Shown piece by piece: positions 25,382 to 33,151 of a stretch of DNA of 43,380 nt. Source of the DNA: Bacteroidota bacterium (lineage in GTDB: Bacteria; Bacteroidota; JABWAT01); the NCBI GenBank assembly GCA_013360915.1, contig JABWAT010000020.1, positions 1 to 43,380 on the forward strand, read 5' to 3'. The notes under the pieces were generated by a model that saw only the letters and a program-made list of their open reading frames with translations, ran no database searches and was not told the origin of the DNA. Positions within the stretch are counted from its first letter, which is position 1; every line of letters begins with the position of its first letter. Position numbers and translations under genes: made by a program.

Positions 25382-28105
25382 TTGAAACATTTCCTGTTCT
25401 TTCTTTTGGTTATCGGATTTGGGTTAACCGATCTGGTTGCTCAACACCAACCGGTCAGGGTTCATTTGCCTGTACCTGGGGGGGTGCAAAAGGTCTCTCT
25501 GCCTAAAAAAATGGCCCCTGCCGACACGGCAACGGTCCGGTCATTTTTCGTCAGGAATATTCAGGATCAAAGTAAATGGCATTCCATCCGCTTTAACCTG
25601 GCGGCCCGGTTCGATGGGATCCATGTGTGGGTGGATACCAGTTCGGTTTACCGGAAAATCAATCCAATCCAGATGGATTCTCTTCTTTACCTTTTTCACT
25701 ATCATCTGGTGGAAAGGACATCCTCATTTTCGGTAGATTCCACCAAGGGAATTGTTCCCCTTTCCATATCCCTTCTGGGAAATTTACCCAATCGTGCTGG
25801 TGATGAGGTGTTGAATATTCTGCTACTCGATATCCGGGATGATTTTCTGGTGACCGGGCAATACATCGCCGGGTTTTTTGATCCGGTCGATCAATTGGAA
25901 TACCCAACCAGCAATCAACGTGATATTCTCTACATTGATGTCTTTCCGACCCTGATTTTTAACCAGACAATAACGGTTGAGGGCTCTCTTCAAACGGCCG
26001 CTCACGAACTTCAGCATCTGGTCCATTCACAATATTCCGATCCGGACAATCCGGAATGGGTGTCCATAAATGAGGGGTGCTCTGAACTGATGGAATATCT
26101 GTGTGGTTTTGAGCCAAGACCCGTCACCCGATTCCAGAAAAATACAGAAAAAAGCTGGGCAATCTGGAAGGATCAGGATGCCATTTTATCCTATGAACAA
26201 AGTCTGGTTTTTATCAGTTGGTTTTACTTCAGGTATGGGCTTTCTGCTTTTCAGCAATTGATCTGGTCTAGATCGGTTGGCCTCGACGGGTTTGCAGCCA
26301 ATCCAACCCTACCCGATTATACAACGCTGAACCGGCAATGGATATCCGATTTATTCCTGCGCCCATTCAGACCGGATCAAACTCCGTTTCCACCCCGTTG
26401 GCAACCCGATCTGTCGTTGCTACCCACTGAACCAAACCGGTTTTTCCCTGTTGAAGGATTCACGAAACAAGATCCGGGTGGGTTTTCCTCACTCTTGCTT
26501 GAGGGATCTTCCATCTATTCTATTGGGGTAAGTTCACTGATAAAAACCGACTTGTTATGGTTACCATTCACGACCGATAAAGAACCGCAGTGGTTTTCAT
26601 TCAAATCTGGTGAGACCCTATCCATCCAAACCGACTCTGAAAAACCAGTGCTGATGGTTCTTGTCAATGCTGAACATCCCGATGTAAACGAGCCTTCATT
26701 GGGTAATCAGATCAGTTATCGGATTGAAGGGGAACCGGAAAGGGTGGTATTGACCATCCGTCAGGATGACGGGAAGTCGGATGAATTTATGGGTTCGGCC
26801 CGTTTTCTTCGTCTGCCCGATTCCATCCGGTCCTTTGCCCAGTGGATCCCAATCGATCACCCGGATTATTCCGGTATCAGGGATGTGTCGTTCCTGGGTG
26901 GATTTCTTTCTGAGTTCGACGGGACGGAGGTCGATTCGGATGCTCCCAGACAATTTGAACTTCAATTCTTTGATTCACTGTGCAGGCAGATTGGTGATCA
27001 GATTTTGTGCAAATCGGGACGTCCTTATGCGCAAATCCGTTTCGAAACCATTTCCTTGCCTGTTGGTCATGCCGTTCAGACCTATACCGGGTCTGGTGTG
27101 TGGGTCGTTTTTTCATCCCATGCACCCTCGAAAAATGGGGTGGTGTTGGCCATGGATCGGGCAGGTCAATCTGGTTTCATGGTTATAAACAATCATGGGG
27201 ATTGGAGAAAACCATCCGATGTCTGGCCGGTGTCTTACGATCTGGCCGGTTTCATTCCCATGATCAGGCTTGGGGTGTCGGTCAAAGCCGTTCAACCAAC
27301 TCTGCCCACACCTTTTACCTGCACCTTTGACCGGGATTCTATATACTTCTCATTCACGCCAGGAAAGGGTTCCCTTTCTGTTGAATTAACCAGTCTGTTT
27401 GGTTGGGATAAACTGGATCTGAATCCGCAAATGGGAAAAGCAGCAGTTTACTTTCCGGTATCGGGCCCGGTTTTCATTCGCTCCGACTATCAGAACGGAG
27501 ATACGATCCGGACGGCTTCGTTTAAAATGGTTCGATTTCCCTGGCATGATCAGGAGGGCTTTTTTCAGTGGTCAGTCGGCAAACAATTGGAATTGCAGGT
27601 GGCATCTGCAGGTATTCCTGCTGATAAACTCTGGGGGTTTGTCAGCAGGGAAACCAATGCGTCGATTGAATTGAATCCGGTCAGAAAAACACCGGGAGGT
27701 CCGGGTATCCTGATCACCTGTTCAAAACCGGTTCATGTTTCGGGAACAGGCATCCGGCAGATTTCCCCAACCAGCTTTTACTGGTCGCTTGAAGGCCATG
27801 TGGTGATTACTCCAGAAGAGAAACAGGTGATATCTGGTGTTCCTGACTGGTTTACGGTTTCCGGTGCCTTTCCGAATCCGGCTAATCCGTCAACCACTTT
27901 TGAAATTAAAAGCGATCGCGTGCAACCCATTCAGATAGGGGTTTACACAGTGTTGGGTCAATTGATCAGTAAAGAGGAGATGATGGTCAACCCCGGCAGG
28001 CAATGGTATGCCTTGTCGTTTGCAGGTAAGTCAACGGGTTTCTATTGGGTACAATTTGATGGTGCCGGAATCCGTCAAACGCAGAGGGTGCTGCTCCTGA
28101 AGTGA
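25382..28105 (+). CDS. Secreted M30-like zinc metalloprotease with T9SS sorting domain
   Basis: 907 residues beginning with TTG; no ATG would preserve the signal peptide (MKHFLFFLLVIGFGLTDLVA). A zinc-protease motif AAHELQHLVH gives HELQH at 208-212, followed about 20 residues later by WVSINEGCSELMEYL with Glu231 and Glu235 as candidate third ligand. That order resembles the hyicolysin/M30-type 'HELQH...NEG.SE' arrangement. The long middle region (about 350-820) is beta-rich and unassigned. The final ~75 residues are a T9SS type A domain (GAFPNPANPSTTFEI, VYTVLGQLI, STGFYWVQFDG, QRVLLLK), so the enzyme is secreted or surface-bound and probably digests external protein. A strong ribosome site is not visible before the TTG. 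Repeats flank it on both sides. Confidence 0.85.
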   Translation: MKHFLFFLLVIGFGLTDLVAQHQPVRVHLPVPGGVQKVSLPKKMAPADTATVRSFFVRNIQDQSKWHSIRFNLAARFDGIHVWVDTSSVYRKINPIQMDSLLYLFHYHLVERTSSFSVDSTKGIVPLSISLLGNLPNRAGDEVLNILLLDIRDDFLVTGQYIAGFFDPVDQLEYPTSNQRDILYIDVFPTLIFNQTITVEGSLQTAAHELQHLVHSQYSDPDNPEWVSINEGCSELMEYLCGFEPRPVTRFQKNTEKSWAIWKDQDAILSYEQSLVFISWFYFRYGLSAFQQLIWSRSVGLDGFAANPTLPDYTTLNRQWISDLFLRPFRPDQTPFPPRWQPDLSLLPTEPNRFFPVEGFTKQDPGGFSSLLLEGSSIYSIGVSSLIKTDLLWLPFTTDKEPQWFSFKSGETLSIQTDSEKPVLMVLVNAEHPDVNEPSLGNQISYRIEGEPERVVLTIRQDDGKSDEFMGSARFLRLPDSIRSFAQWIPIDHPDYSGIRDVSFLGGFLSEFDGTEVDSDAPRQFELQFFDSLCRQIGDQILCKSGRPYAQIRFETISLPVGHAVQTYTGSGVWVVFSSHAPSKNGVVLAMDRAGQSGFMVINNHGDWRKPSDVWPVSYDLAGFIPMIRLGVSVKAVQPTLPTPFTCTFDRDSIYFSFTPGKGSLSVELTSLFGWDKLDLNPQMGKAAVYFPVSGPVFIRSDYQNGDTIRTASFKMVRFPWHDQEGFFQWSVGKQLELQVASAGIPADKLWGFVSRETNASIELNPVRKTPGGPGILITCSKPVHVSGTGIRQISPTSFYWSLEGHVVITPEEKQVISGVPDWFTVSGAFPNPANPSTTFEIKSDRVQPIQIGVYTVLGQLISKEEMMVNPGRQWYALSFAGKSTGFYWVQFDGAGIRQTQRVLLLK

Positions 28106-28135
28106 GGTATTAAATGTTTTTCGTGGTGAAGCCAG

Positions 28136-28245
28136 TTAAATGCAAGGGCGCAATTAATTCGTAAAGACCTCAGAAGTATTTGTATTGAAAACAAAATAAT
28201 CCTTTGTGTTCTTTCTTAAACGCTTTGTGACCGTTGTGGTAAAGG
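28136..28245. repeat. Degenerate CGCAAAG/CTTTGCG-type repeat
   Basis: AAATGCAAGGGCGCAATTAA, GTAAAGACCTCAGAAG, CCTTTGTGTTCTTTC and ACGCTTTGTGACC are diverged versions of the phrases in the other intergenic repeats. The 217-nt gap 28106-28322 holds nothing else that I can name. Confidence 0.45.
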
Positions 28246-28322
28246 ACCAGAGTTTCCCTGAAACCCAGCAGACCCTTTTGTCGTAAACCTCCTCTGTTTT
28301 TCAACCAGAAAGGATTTATCTC

Positions 28323-28952
28323 ATGAAATGGCTGCTCTCTCTTCTTTTCCTCGTTCCGGCCGGACTGGCTTCGGCGCAGGATGAACCAGAAACCCTGTTT
28401 AATGGCAACATCCACTCCATCAGCGGTTTTGGCGGACCCACCACCCGGTTCACCCGCATTGCCGGTGATGGTGCCCTCATGACCGGTGGTTATGGCGGTG
28501 TGCTTCTGAATAATCAATGGGGAATCGGAGGGGGCGGCTTTGGTCTGGCCACCGAGATTAAAGCCCCTGCATCCATTCAGAGCACCAGCATTGAACCCCT
28601 GTATCTGCGCCTCGGCTATGGCGGTTTTTATCTGGAATACACTCAGAATCCCAATAAATTGCTTCATCTGAATTATGCCATGCTTATCGGTGCCGGCGGA
28701 TTTACCTACACCACAAAGAAAATGGATGACTGGGATTATGACGGCCACCACAACACCTTTTTTGTGGCAGAACCCTTTGTTGGAATGGAACTGAATGTGA
28801 CCAACTGGTTTCATCCATCCATCGGTGCGAGTTACCGGTTCATCGCCGGTGAAAACCTGAAAGGATTCGAAAGCAAAGACCTCTCTGATTTCACCCTCGC
28901 TCTGAATCTGAAGTTCGGATGGTTCGGAAACCGCTCCTGGGACGAGGACTGA
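28323..28952 (+). CDS. Probable outer-membrane beta-barrel protein of unknown function
   Basis: 209 residues. Signal peptide MKWLLSLLFLVPAGLASAQ. The mature part alternates aromatic and small residues in strand-length segments (YLRLGYGGFYLEYT, GGFTYTTKK, FFVAEPFVGMELNVTNWFHP, SIGASYRFIAG, FTLALNLKFGWFG) and is Gly-rich (GGYGGVLLNNQWGIGGGGFG), as in small eight-stranded barrels, though it ends with charged residues rather than the usual terminal Phe. AGAAAGGATT precedes the ATG at good spacing. A strong terminator follows the stop by 10 nt, so the gene is monocistronic. Confidence 0.8.
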   Translation: MKWLLSLLFLVPAGLASAQDEPETLFNGNIHSISGFGGPTTRFTRIAGDGALMTGGYGGVLLNNQWGIGGGGFGLATEIKAPASIQSTSIEPLYLRLGYGGFYLEYTQNPNKLLHLNYAMLIGAGGFTYTTKKMDDWDYDGHHNTFFVAEPFVGMELNVTNWFHPSIGASYRFIAGENLKGFESKDLSDFTLALNLKFGWFGNRSWDED

Positions 28953-28962
28953 AAAAAATTTG

Positions 28963-28988
28963 AAAGCCGGGAACTCCCCGGCTTTTTA
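28963..28988 (+). terminator. Intrinsic terminator
   Basis: AAAGCCGGG and CCCGGCTTT form a perfect 9-bp stem around AACTC, followed by TT. It lies just after the barrel gene and 14 nt before the palindrome of the DoxX gene. Confidence 0.92.
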
Positions 28989-29001
28989 GTGGGTTATTAA
29001 G

Positions 29002-29026
29002 TGTTATGACAACTAATGTCATAACA
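29002..29026. promoter_or_regulatory. Perfect palindrome, likely operator upstream of the DoxX gene
   Basis: TGTTATGACA (29002-29011) and TGTCATAACA (29017-29026) are perfect 10-nt inverted arms around ACTAA. It lies 26 nt upstream of the ATG at 29053, between the previous terminator and the ribosome site, with no T tract after it. The 15-nt centre-to-centre spacing and AT-rich arms are typical of a dimeric repressor site (MarR/TetR/HxlR-like regulators have such sites), but no regulator gene is adjacent. Confidence 0.7.
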
Positions 29027-29052
29027 ACCATAACCAAAACAGGAGGTTTCTC

Positions 29053-29406
29053 ATGAATAATCTGTCACTGACCGGACGTATCATCATCGCCATTCCCATG
29101 CTCGTATTCGGGATTTTCCACTTTGCATTCGGTGCCGGTATGGCCGGTATGGTTCCATCGTGGTTACCAGGCGGCGTACTCTGGGTTTATCTGACCGGTG
29201 CAGCCCTTATTGCAGGTGCAGTTGCTCTTTTCATCAATAAACAAGCCCGTCTGGCGGCTCTTCTGCTGGCTGCCTTTATTGCCATCGTTATTCTGACGGT
29301 CCATCTTCCGGGCATGCTGGGTGGAAATCAGGTTTCCATGTCGATGCTGCTGAAGGATCTGGGTCTGGTTGGCGGTCTGCTGCTGGTTGCCCACACCACG
29401 AAATAA
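29053..29406 (+). CDS. DoxX-family membrane protein
   Basis: 117 residues with four membrane helices, typical of the DoxX/DoxD-like family: GRIIIAIPMLVFGIFHFAFG, LPGGVLWVYLTGAALIAGAV, ARLAALLLAAFIAIVILTVH and MLLKDLGLVGGLLLVAH. An ideal AGGAGG site lies 6 nt before the ATG, so expression could be high when not repressed. Family members are inner-membrane proteins linked in several bacteria to redox or thiol stress, but the biochemical role is poorly defined. The palindrome directly upstream suggests single-gene control. A MITE-like repeat starts 18 nt after the stop. Confidence 0.9.
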   Translation: MNNLSLTGRIIIAIPMLVFGIFHFAFGAGMAGMVPSWLPGGVLWVYLTGAALIAGAVALFINKQARLAALLLAAFIAIVILTVHLPGMLGGNQVSMSMLLKDLGLVGGLLLVAHTTK

Positions 29407-29424
29407 CCGCCCCTGCAAAAAATT

Positions 29425-29599
29425 TGTACGCTAAGTCGCCAAGGCGCTAAGTTTCCTGTACTAAAAACTTAGAAAAAAACCTTTGCAGCTTTGCGTTGAA
29501 AGGTATTTATCCGCAAAGACAGCAGAGAATTTGCAAAGACCGCAGAGGTTTTTGCATTGAAAACCAAAAAATCTTAGCGCCTTTGCGACTTAGCGTACA
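29425..29599. mobile_element. MITE-like element with 27-bp terminal inverted repeats
   Basis: TGTACGCTAAGTCGCCAAGG CGCTAAG at 29425-29451 is the reverse complement of 29573-29599 (CTTAGCGCCTTTGCGACTTA then GCGTACA) apart from one base. The 121 nt between contain TTTGCAGCTTTGCGTTGAAA, CCGCAAAGACAGCAGAG and TTTGCAAAGACCGCAGAGG, the same vocabulary as the other CGCAAAG repeats. No coding capacity and no transposase in the window; a target duplication is not obvious. Confidence 0.7.
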
Positions 29600-29636
29600 T
29601 ATAAAAAACCAACCGGGTGTACCAGTAATCCCGTGG

Positions 29637-30302
29637 CTAGCCACTCATTTCCACTTCCAGTCCGACCAGACTCAGCCGGGTCTGCGGCATGAACTGGATC
29701 CGGTCGTAATCATACACGCCCACCACATCTCCCGGACCTGCGATATCACCACCGATCTGACACGTTCCTTCCAGAAAGACTAATAACAATCCGTTATCCG
29801 GATTTGAAAGTCCGAGAGAGGTTTCTTCAAAGGGAAACAATTCCCCGCTGACCATCCGGAAACCTCCCGCCTGTTCCTCCAGAAATCCACTCAGACCTTC
29901 CCGGTGATGAAAACGGGTGGTCACCAGCGACGACCGGTCAAACAAAGCGGTGGGAAGCAGTTGAAACTCGGTGATCATTGCGCCGGCATCCGGATCGGTT
30001 TCCAGTGAAATCGTGGTTCCTCCTCCTGAATGCCAGGACAGTACCGATTGCGGCTGAAGGGTCTGATAAAATCCGGTCGAGGTTTTCATGAGCGGCAGGC
30101 CGGAATGAACCGTCATGAGATGGATAGACTGACGGTCGAACCGGAAAAGACCGGTTCCCGGCGGGAGGTGATGCTGCTGAATCTGGATGACCGGTCCGAA
30201 CCGGAGAATTCCCGGACCCCAGTCACCAAAGGAAGACCAGGATCGGACTCCCTCCTGATCAGTTCCCGGCCGCAGATTGGCCGGGATTCTGAAAAAGGGC
30301 AT
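29637..30302 (-). CDS. Divergent pirin-like cupin protein
   Basis: 221 residues. The layout is that of the pirin/YhaK bicupins: SFGDWGPGILRFGPVIQIQQ corresponds to the conserved 'FG.LRVinedrv' entry, followed by HHLPPGTGLFRFDRQSIHLM in the place of the usual 'pg.G.p.HpHrd.Ei'. Then LQPQSVLSWHSGGGTTISLE stands for 'rpGdvqwmtAGrGi.HsE'. The His residues that bind the metal in pirins are thus mostly missing, only the final Glu being kept. Quercetinase-type activity is therefore unlikely; a structural or regulatory role is more plausible. The ATG at 30302 shares one base with the stop of abgT (TGATG), so translation is coupled. Confidence 0.65.
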   Translation of the reverse strand: MPFFRIPANLRPGTDQEGVRSWSSFGDWGPGILRFGPVIQIQQHHLPPGTGLFRFDRQSIHLMTVHSGLPLMKTSTGFYQTLQPQSVLSWHSGGGTTISLETDPDAGAMITEFQLLPTALFDRSSLVTTRFHHREGLSGFLEEQAGGFRMVSGELFPFEETSLGLSNPDNGLLLVFLEGTCQIGGDIAGPGDVVGVYDYDRIQFMPQTRLSLVGLEVEMSG

Positions 30303-31834
30303 CAGGGAACAGCCGGATAGCTCATAGGAGCACCGGGACCCACGGGAATGCCAAGGAGGTACCAGATCGAGAAAAAGATGGCCCATCCGATTCCGAAAAT
30401 GATGGAATAGGGAATCATGGTGCTGACCACCGTCCCGATGCCGGCCTTTTCATCATATTTCTGAATGAAGGCGATGATAAGCGGGAAGTATGACATCATG
30501 GGTGAAATGATATTCGTGACCGAATCGCCGACCCGGTAGGCCGTCTGAGTGACCTCGGGAGAAATCCCCAGCAGCATAAACATGGGGATAAATACCGGAG
30601 CCATCACGGCCCATTTGGCTGAAGCGGAACCCATGGCCAGGTTCACCACGGCGGTTAGTAACATGAAGCCCAGCATGAGAGGAATCGGTCCCAGACCGGA
30701 TGCTTTCAGCAGAATGGAGCCTTCCACCGCGAAAATGAGTCCGAGATTGCTCCATTTGAAAAAGGCCACAAACTGAGCAGCCACAAAGACGAGCACCATG
30801 TAAGATCCCATGGTTTCCATGGATTTGGACATGCCTTTGATTACATCGCCATCCGATTTGAACGTACCGGCCACCAGACCATACACAATTCCGGCCAATG
30901 CAGCAGCCACAAAAATGACCGCCACCACACCCGACAGAACCGGCGAATGCAGAATGGATCCATCCTTAAGAGAACGCAGAAATCCCTGTTCCGGGACCAG
31001 TCCCATGACGAGAATTCCGGCCAGAATCAGAACCACGATTAATGCAGCCCACAAACCGCGCTTTTCGGCAGGTTTCAGGTCTGAAAGCGTATCGGAATCA
31101 TCCTTCCCGTGAAACGGCCCCAGACGCGGAATGACAATGGCTTCGGTGATCCAGGTTCCCAGTGCGGTGATGATAAAGGTGGAGGCGAACATGAAGTAAA
31201 AATTGGCGGCAGGATTCACCAGATAGGTGGGATCCACAATCCGGGCGGCTTCGGTGGAGAGTCCGGCAAGAAGCGGATCGATGGTGCCCAGCAGCAGATT
31301 GGCTGAATATCCACCCGACACCCCGGCAAAGCTGGCGGCAATTCCGGCGAGCGGGTGCCGGCCCACCGCCAGAAACACCAGTCCGCTCAGAGGAACGAGA
31401 AGTACATAACCCACCTCGGAGGCAGCATTAGAAAGGACACCTGCAAATACAATGACCATGGTGAGCATGCGTTTCGGTGCCGAGGTGACCAGGACCTTCA
31501 GCGCACTTCCGATCAGTCCGGATCCTTCAGCGATCCCGATCCCGAGCATGGCGACCAGAACTGTTCCCAATGGAGCAAATCCGGTAAAATTGGTCACCAT
31601 TTCATTCATGATCCGGTGGAGTCCTTCCACCGAGAGCAGGTTCAGAGGCCGTATTTCAGCGCCGGTGGTGGGATGAACGACCACCAGATCCAGCCAGGCA
31701 GCAAGGGCGGATGCCACCAGAATCAGGACGCAGAAAAGGAAAAACAAGGTTACCGGGTGAGGAAGGGCATTCCCGGTGCGTTCAACAACCGAGAGGAAGC
31801 GATCGACGGCCGATCGTTTGACAGTGGTCTCCAT
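30302..31834 (-). CDS. abgT: AbgT-family transporter (p-aminobenzoyl-glutamate type)
   Basis: 510 residues, the normal size for the family. The N-terminal pattern [20 protein letters not shown], the segment [20 protein letters not shown], the [21 protein letters not shown] motif and the C-terminal [20 protein letters not shown] are all characteristic of AbgT proteins. These are dimeric inner-membrane carriers; members import p-aminobenzoyl-glutamate, a folate breakdown product, or export sulfonamides. Which applies here cannot be told. No abgAB hydrolase genes are adjacent; instead the stop overlaps the start of a pirin-like gene. It is divergent from the TMEM175-type gene with a 116-nt gap. 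Confidence 0.93.
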   Translation of the reverse strand: METTVKRSAVDRFLSVVERTGNALPHPVTLFFLFCVLILVASALAAWLDLVVVHPTTGAEIRPLNLLSVEGLHRIMNEMVTNFTGFAPLGTVLVAMLGIGIAEGSGLIGSALKVLVTSAPKRMLTMVIVFAGVLSNAASEVGYVLLVPLSGLVFLAVGRHPLAGIAASFAGVSGGYSANLLLGTIDPLLAGLSTEAARIVDPTYLVNPAANFYFMFASTFIITALGTWITEAIVIPRLGPFHGKDDSDTLSDLKPAEKRGLWAALIVVLILAGILVMGLVPEQGFLRSLKDGSILHSPVLSGVVAVIFVAAALAGIVYGLVAGTFKSDGDVIKGMSKSMETMGSYMVLVFVAAQFVAFFKWSNLGLIFAVEGSILLKASGLGPIPLMLGFMLLTAVVNLAMGSASAKWAVMAPVFIPMFMLLGISPEVTQTAYRVGDSVTNIISPMMSYFPLIIAFIQKYDEKAGIGTVVSTMIPYSIIFGIGWAIFFSIWYLLGIPVGPGAPMSYPAVP

Positions 31835-31950
31835 TCAGACTCCGTTTTGGTTAGAGGTTGATGCTGGCAAATATGTGCCAGAACAGTCAGACAGACCAAA
31901 TCCGTTCCCTCCATGCGGAGTTGCAGTGGTTACCGGTTTATCTTTGCAGG

Positions 31951-32697
31951 ATGAAACTGACCGATCAGACCAGAGAATCCACCGGATTTGTTTACCGTGG
32001 ACTTTCCCCTTCGCGGCTCGAGGGATTCACCGATGCCGTCTTCGCTTTTGCGATCACGCTGCTGGTGGTGTCGCTGGAAGTTCCCAAAACTTACGCCGAA
32101 CTGAAATCCATGATGGCAGGGTTTATCGGATTTGCCTTTTGTTTTGCCATGCTGGTGTTGCTGTGGTTCATGCATCAGAAGTTCTTCCGGCGGTATGGAT
32201 TGCATGATACCATCACGATGGTGCTGAATTCGGCACTTCTGTTTATTCTTCTGTTTTATGTCTATCCGCTGAAATTTGTCTTTACACTGACGGCTGCCAT
32301 TTTTTTTGGTCCGGGTGTGCTGGGTGATTTATCCGATGTGGAAGGACCGATCATGCCTGCCGATGCCGGGTCGGAAATGATGACGATTTACGGTTTGGGA
32401 TTTGCCGCGGTTTTCTTCCTGTTTTTTATGCTTTACCGGCATGCATGGGCCCTTCGGGACGTGCTTCATCTGACGCCGGTTGAACGCTGGCTCACCCGCG
32501 AGGAACTCTGGGCCACCGGGACCATGGCAACCATCGGGCTTCTGTCAGTTCTGATTGCCTGGCTGCCTTTTCCGGCGGCCTCTGCCTGGGCCGGATTCTT
32601 CTACTTCCTGATCGGGCCGGCCATGTTCGTCATTAAATATGTCTCCCGTTCCCGTCTCGTTAAAAAGTTTCCCGAACGGGAACTTCCTGCTGCCTGA
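31951..32697 (+). CDS. TMEM175-type potassium channel family protein
   Basis: 248 residues with about six membrane helices. The first helix contains RLEGFTDAVFAFAITLLVV, the R-x-x-x-F-[ST]-D signature of TMEM175 channels, in which this helix lines the pore as a tetramer. The remainder (FAMLVLLWFMHQKFFRRYGL, TMVLNSALLFILLFYVYPLK) fits the same family. Bacterial members conduct K+ with modest selectivity. The ATG at 31951 is chosen because the homology begins directly after it; the frame is open further upstream without likely coding sequence. The ribosome site is unclear. It starts a run of plus-strand genes; the next follows after 25 nt. Confidence 0.85.
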   Translation: MKLTDQTRESTGFVYRGLSPSRLEGFTDAVFAFAITLLVVSLEVPKTYAELKSMMAGFIGFAFCFAMLVLLWFMHQKFFRRYGLHDTITMVLNSALLFILLFYVYPLKFVFTLTAAIFFGPGVLGDLSDVEGPIMPADAGSEMMTIYGLGFAAVFFLFFMLYRHAWALRDVLHLTPVERWLTREELWATGTMATIGLLSVLIAWLPFPAASAWAGFFYFLIGPAMFVIKYVSRSRLVKKFPERELPAA

Positions 32698-32722
32698 TTT
32701 TCCTTCATTTTCTGGTCGATTT

Positions 32723-33151
32723 ATGGATTCTTTTTCCGATTTATCCAAGCAAGAAAAGGACACGCGTCTCTGGGCAAGTGTCTGTCATTTTATTCCGCTG
32801 GTGGTGGTGATTGGCGACTGGTTCAGCCATTCACTTGCCAATATCTGGGCGCCGGCTCTTATCTGGCTCTTTTTCAGAAACCGCGATGAATTTGTGGTGG
32901 CCAATGCCCGCGAATCGGTAAACTTCCAGATTGCCATCACCTCGTATCTGGTAATTTTCTTCCTGCTGCTTTACAGTCCGCTGAAAGTGGGTCTGATTCC
33001 ACAGGGCTGGTATTACGGCATCCTCGTTTTCATTGTCACGCTGGCGCTGGTCTTCGTGGTCATGATGATTCAGGCATCGGTTCTGGCCATCCGGGGTGAA
33101 TCGCACCGGTACGTTCTCATTTACCGTTTATTCAGATCAAAATCCGTATGA
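32723..33151 (+). CDS. DUF4870-type small membrane protein
   Basis: 142 residues. Three to four hydrophobic helices and the conserved start 'D.r.WA.l.Hl..l' (KDTRLWASVCHFIPLVVVIG). Then come LIWLFFRNRDEFVVANARES with VNFQI and a C-terminal helix pair, the layout of DUF4870/Tic20-like proteins, whose function is unknown. The ATG at 32723 starts this domain. Its stop codon overlaps the start of hemL (ATGA, 33148-33151), so it is translationally linked to the heme genes. Confidence 0.85.
   Translation: MDSFSDLSKQEKDTRLWASVCHFIPLVVVIGDWFSHSLANIWAPALIWLFFRNRDEFVVANARESVNFQIAITSYLVIFFLLLYSPLKVGLIPQGWYYGILVFIVTLALVFVVMMIQASVLAIRGESHRYVLIYRLFRSKSV

Noticed and set aside
31355-31861. Plus-strand 168-codon frame opposite abgT
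   Set aside because: Antisense shadow of a well-supported transporter gene; composition is Gln/His/Gly-rich as expected for such shadows.
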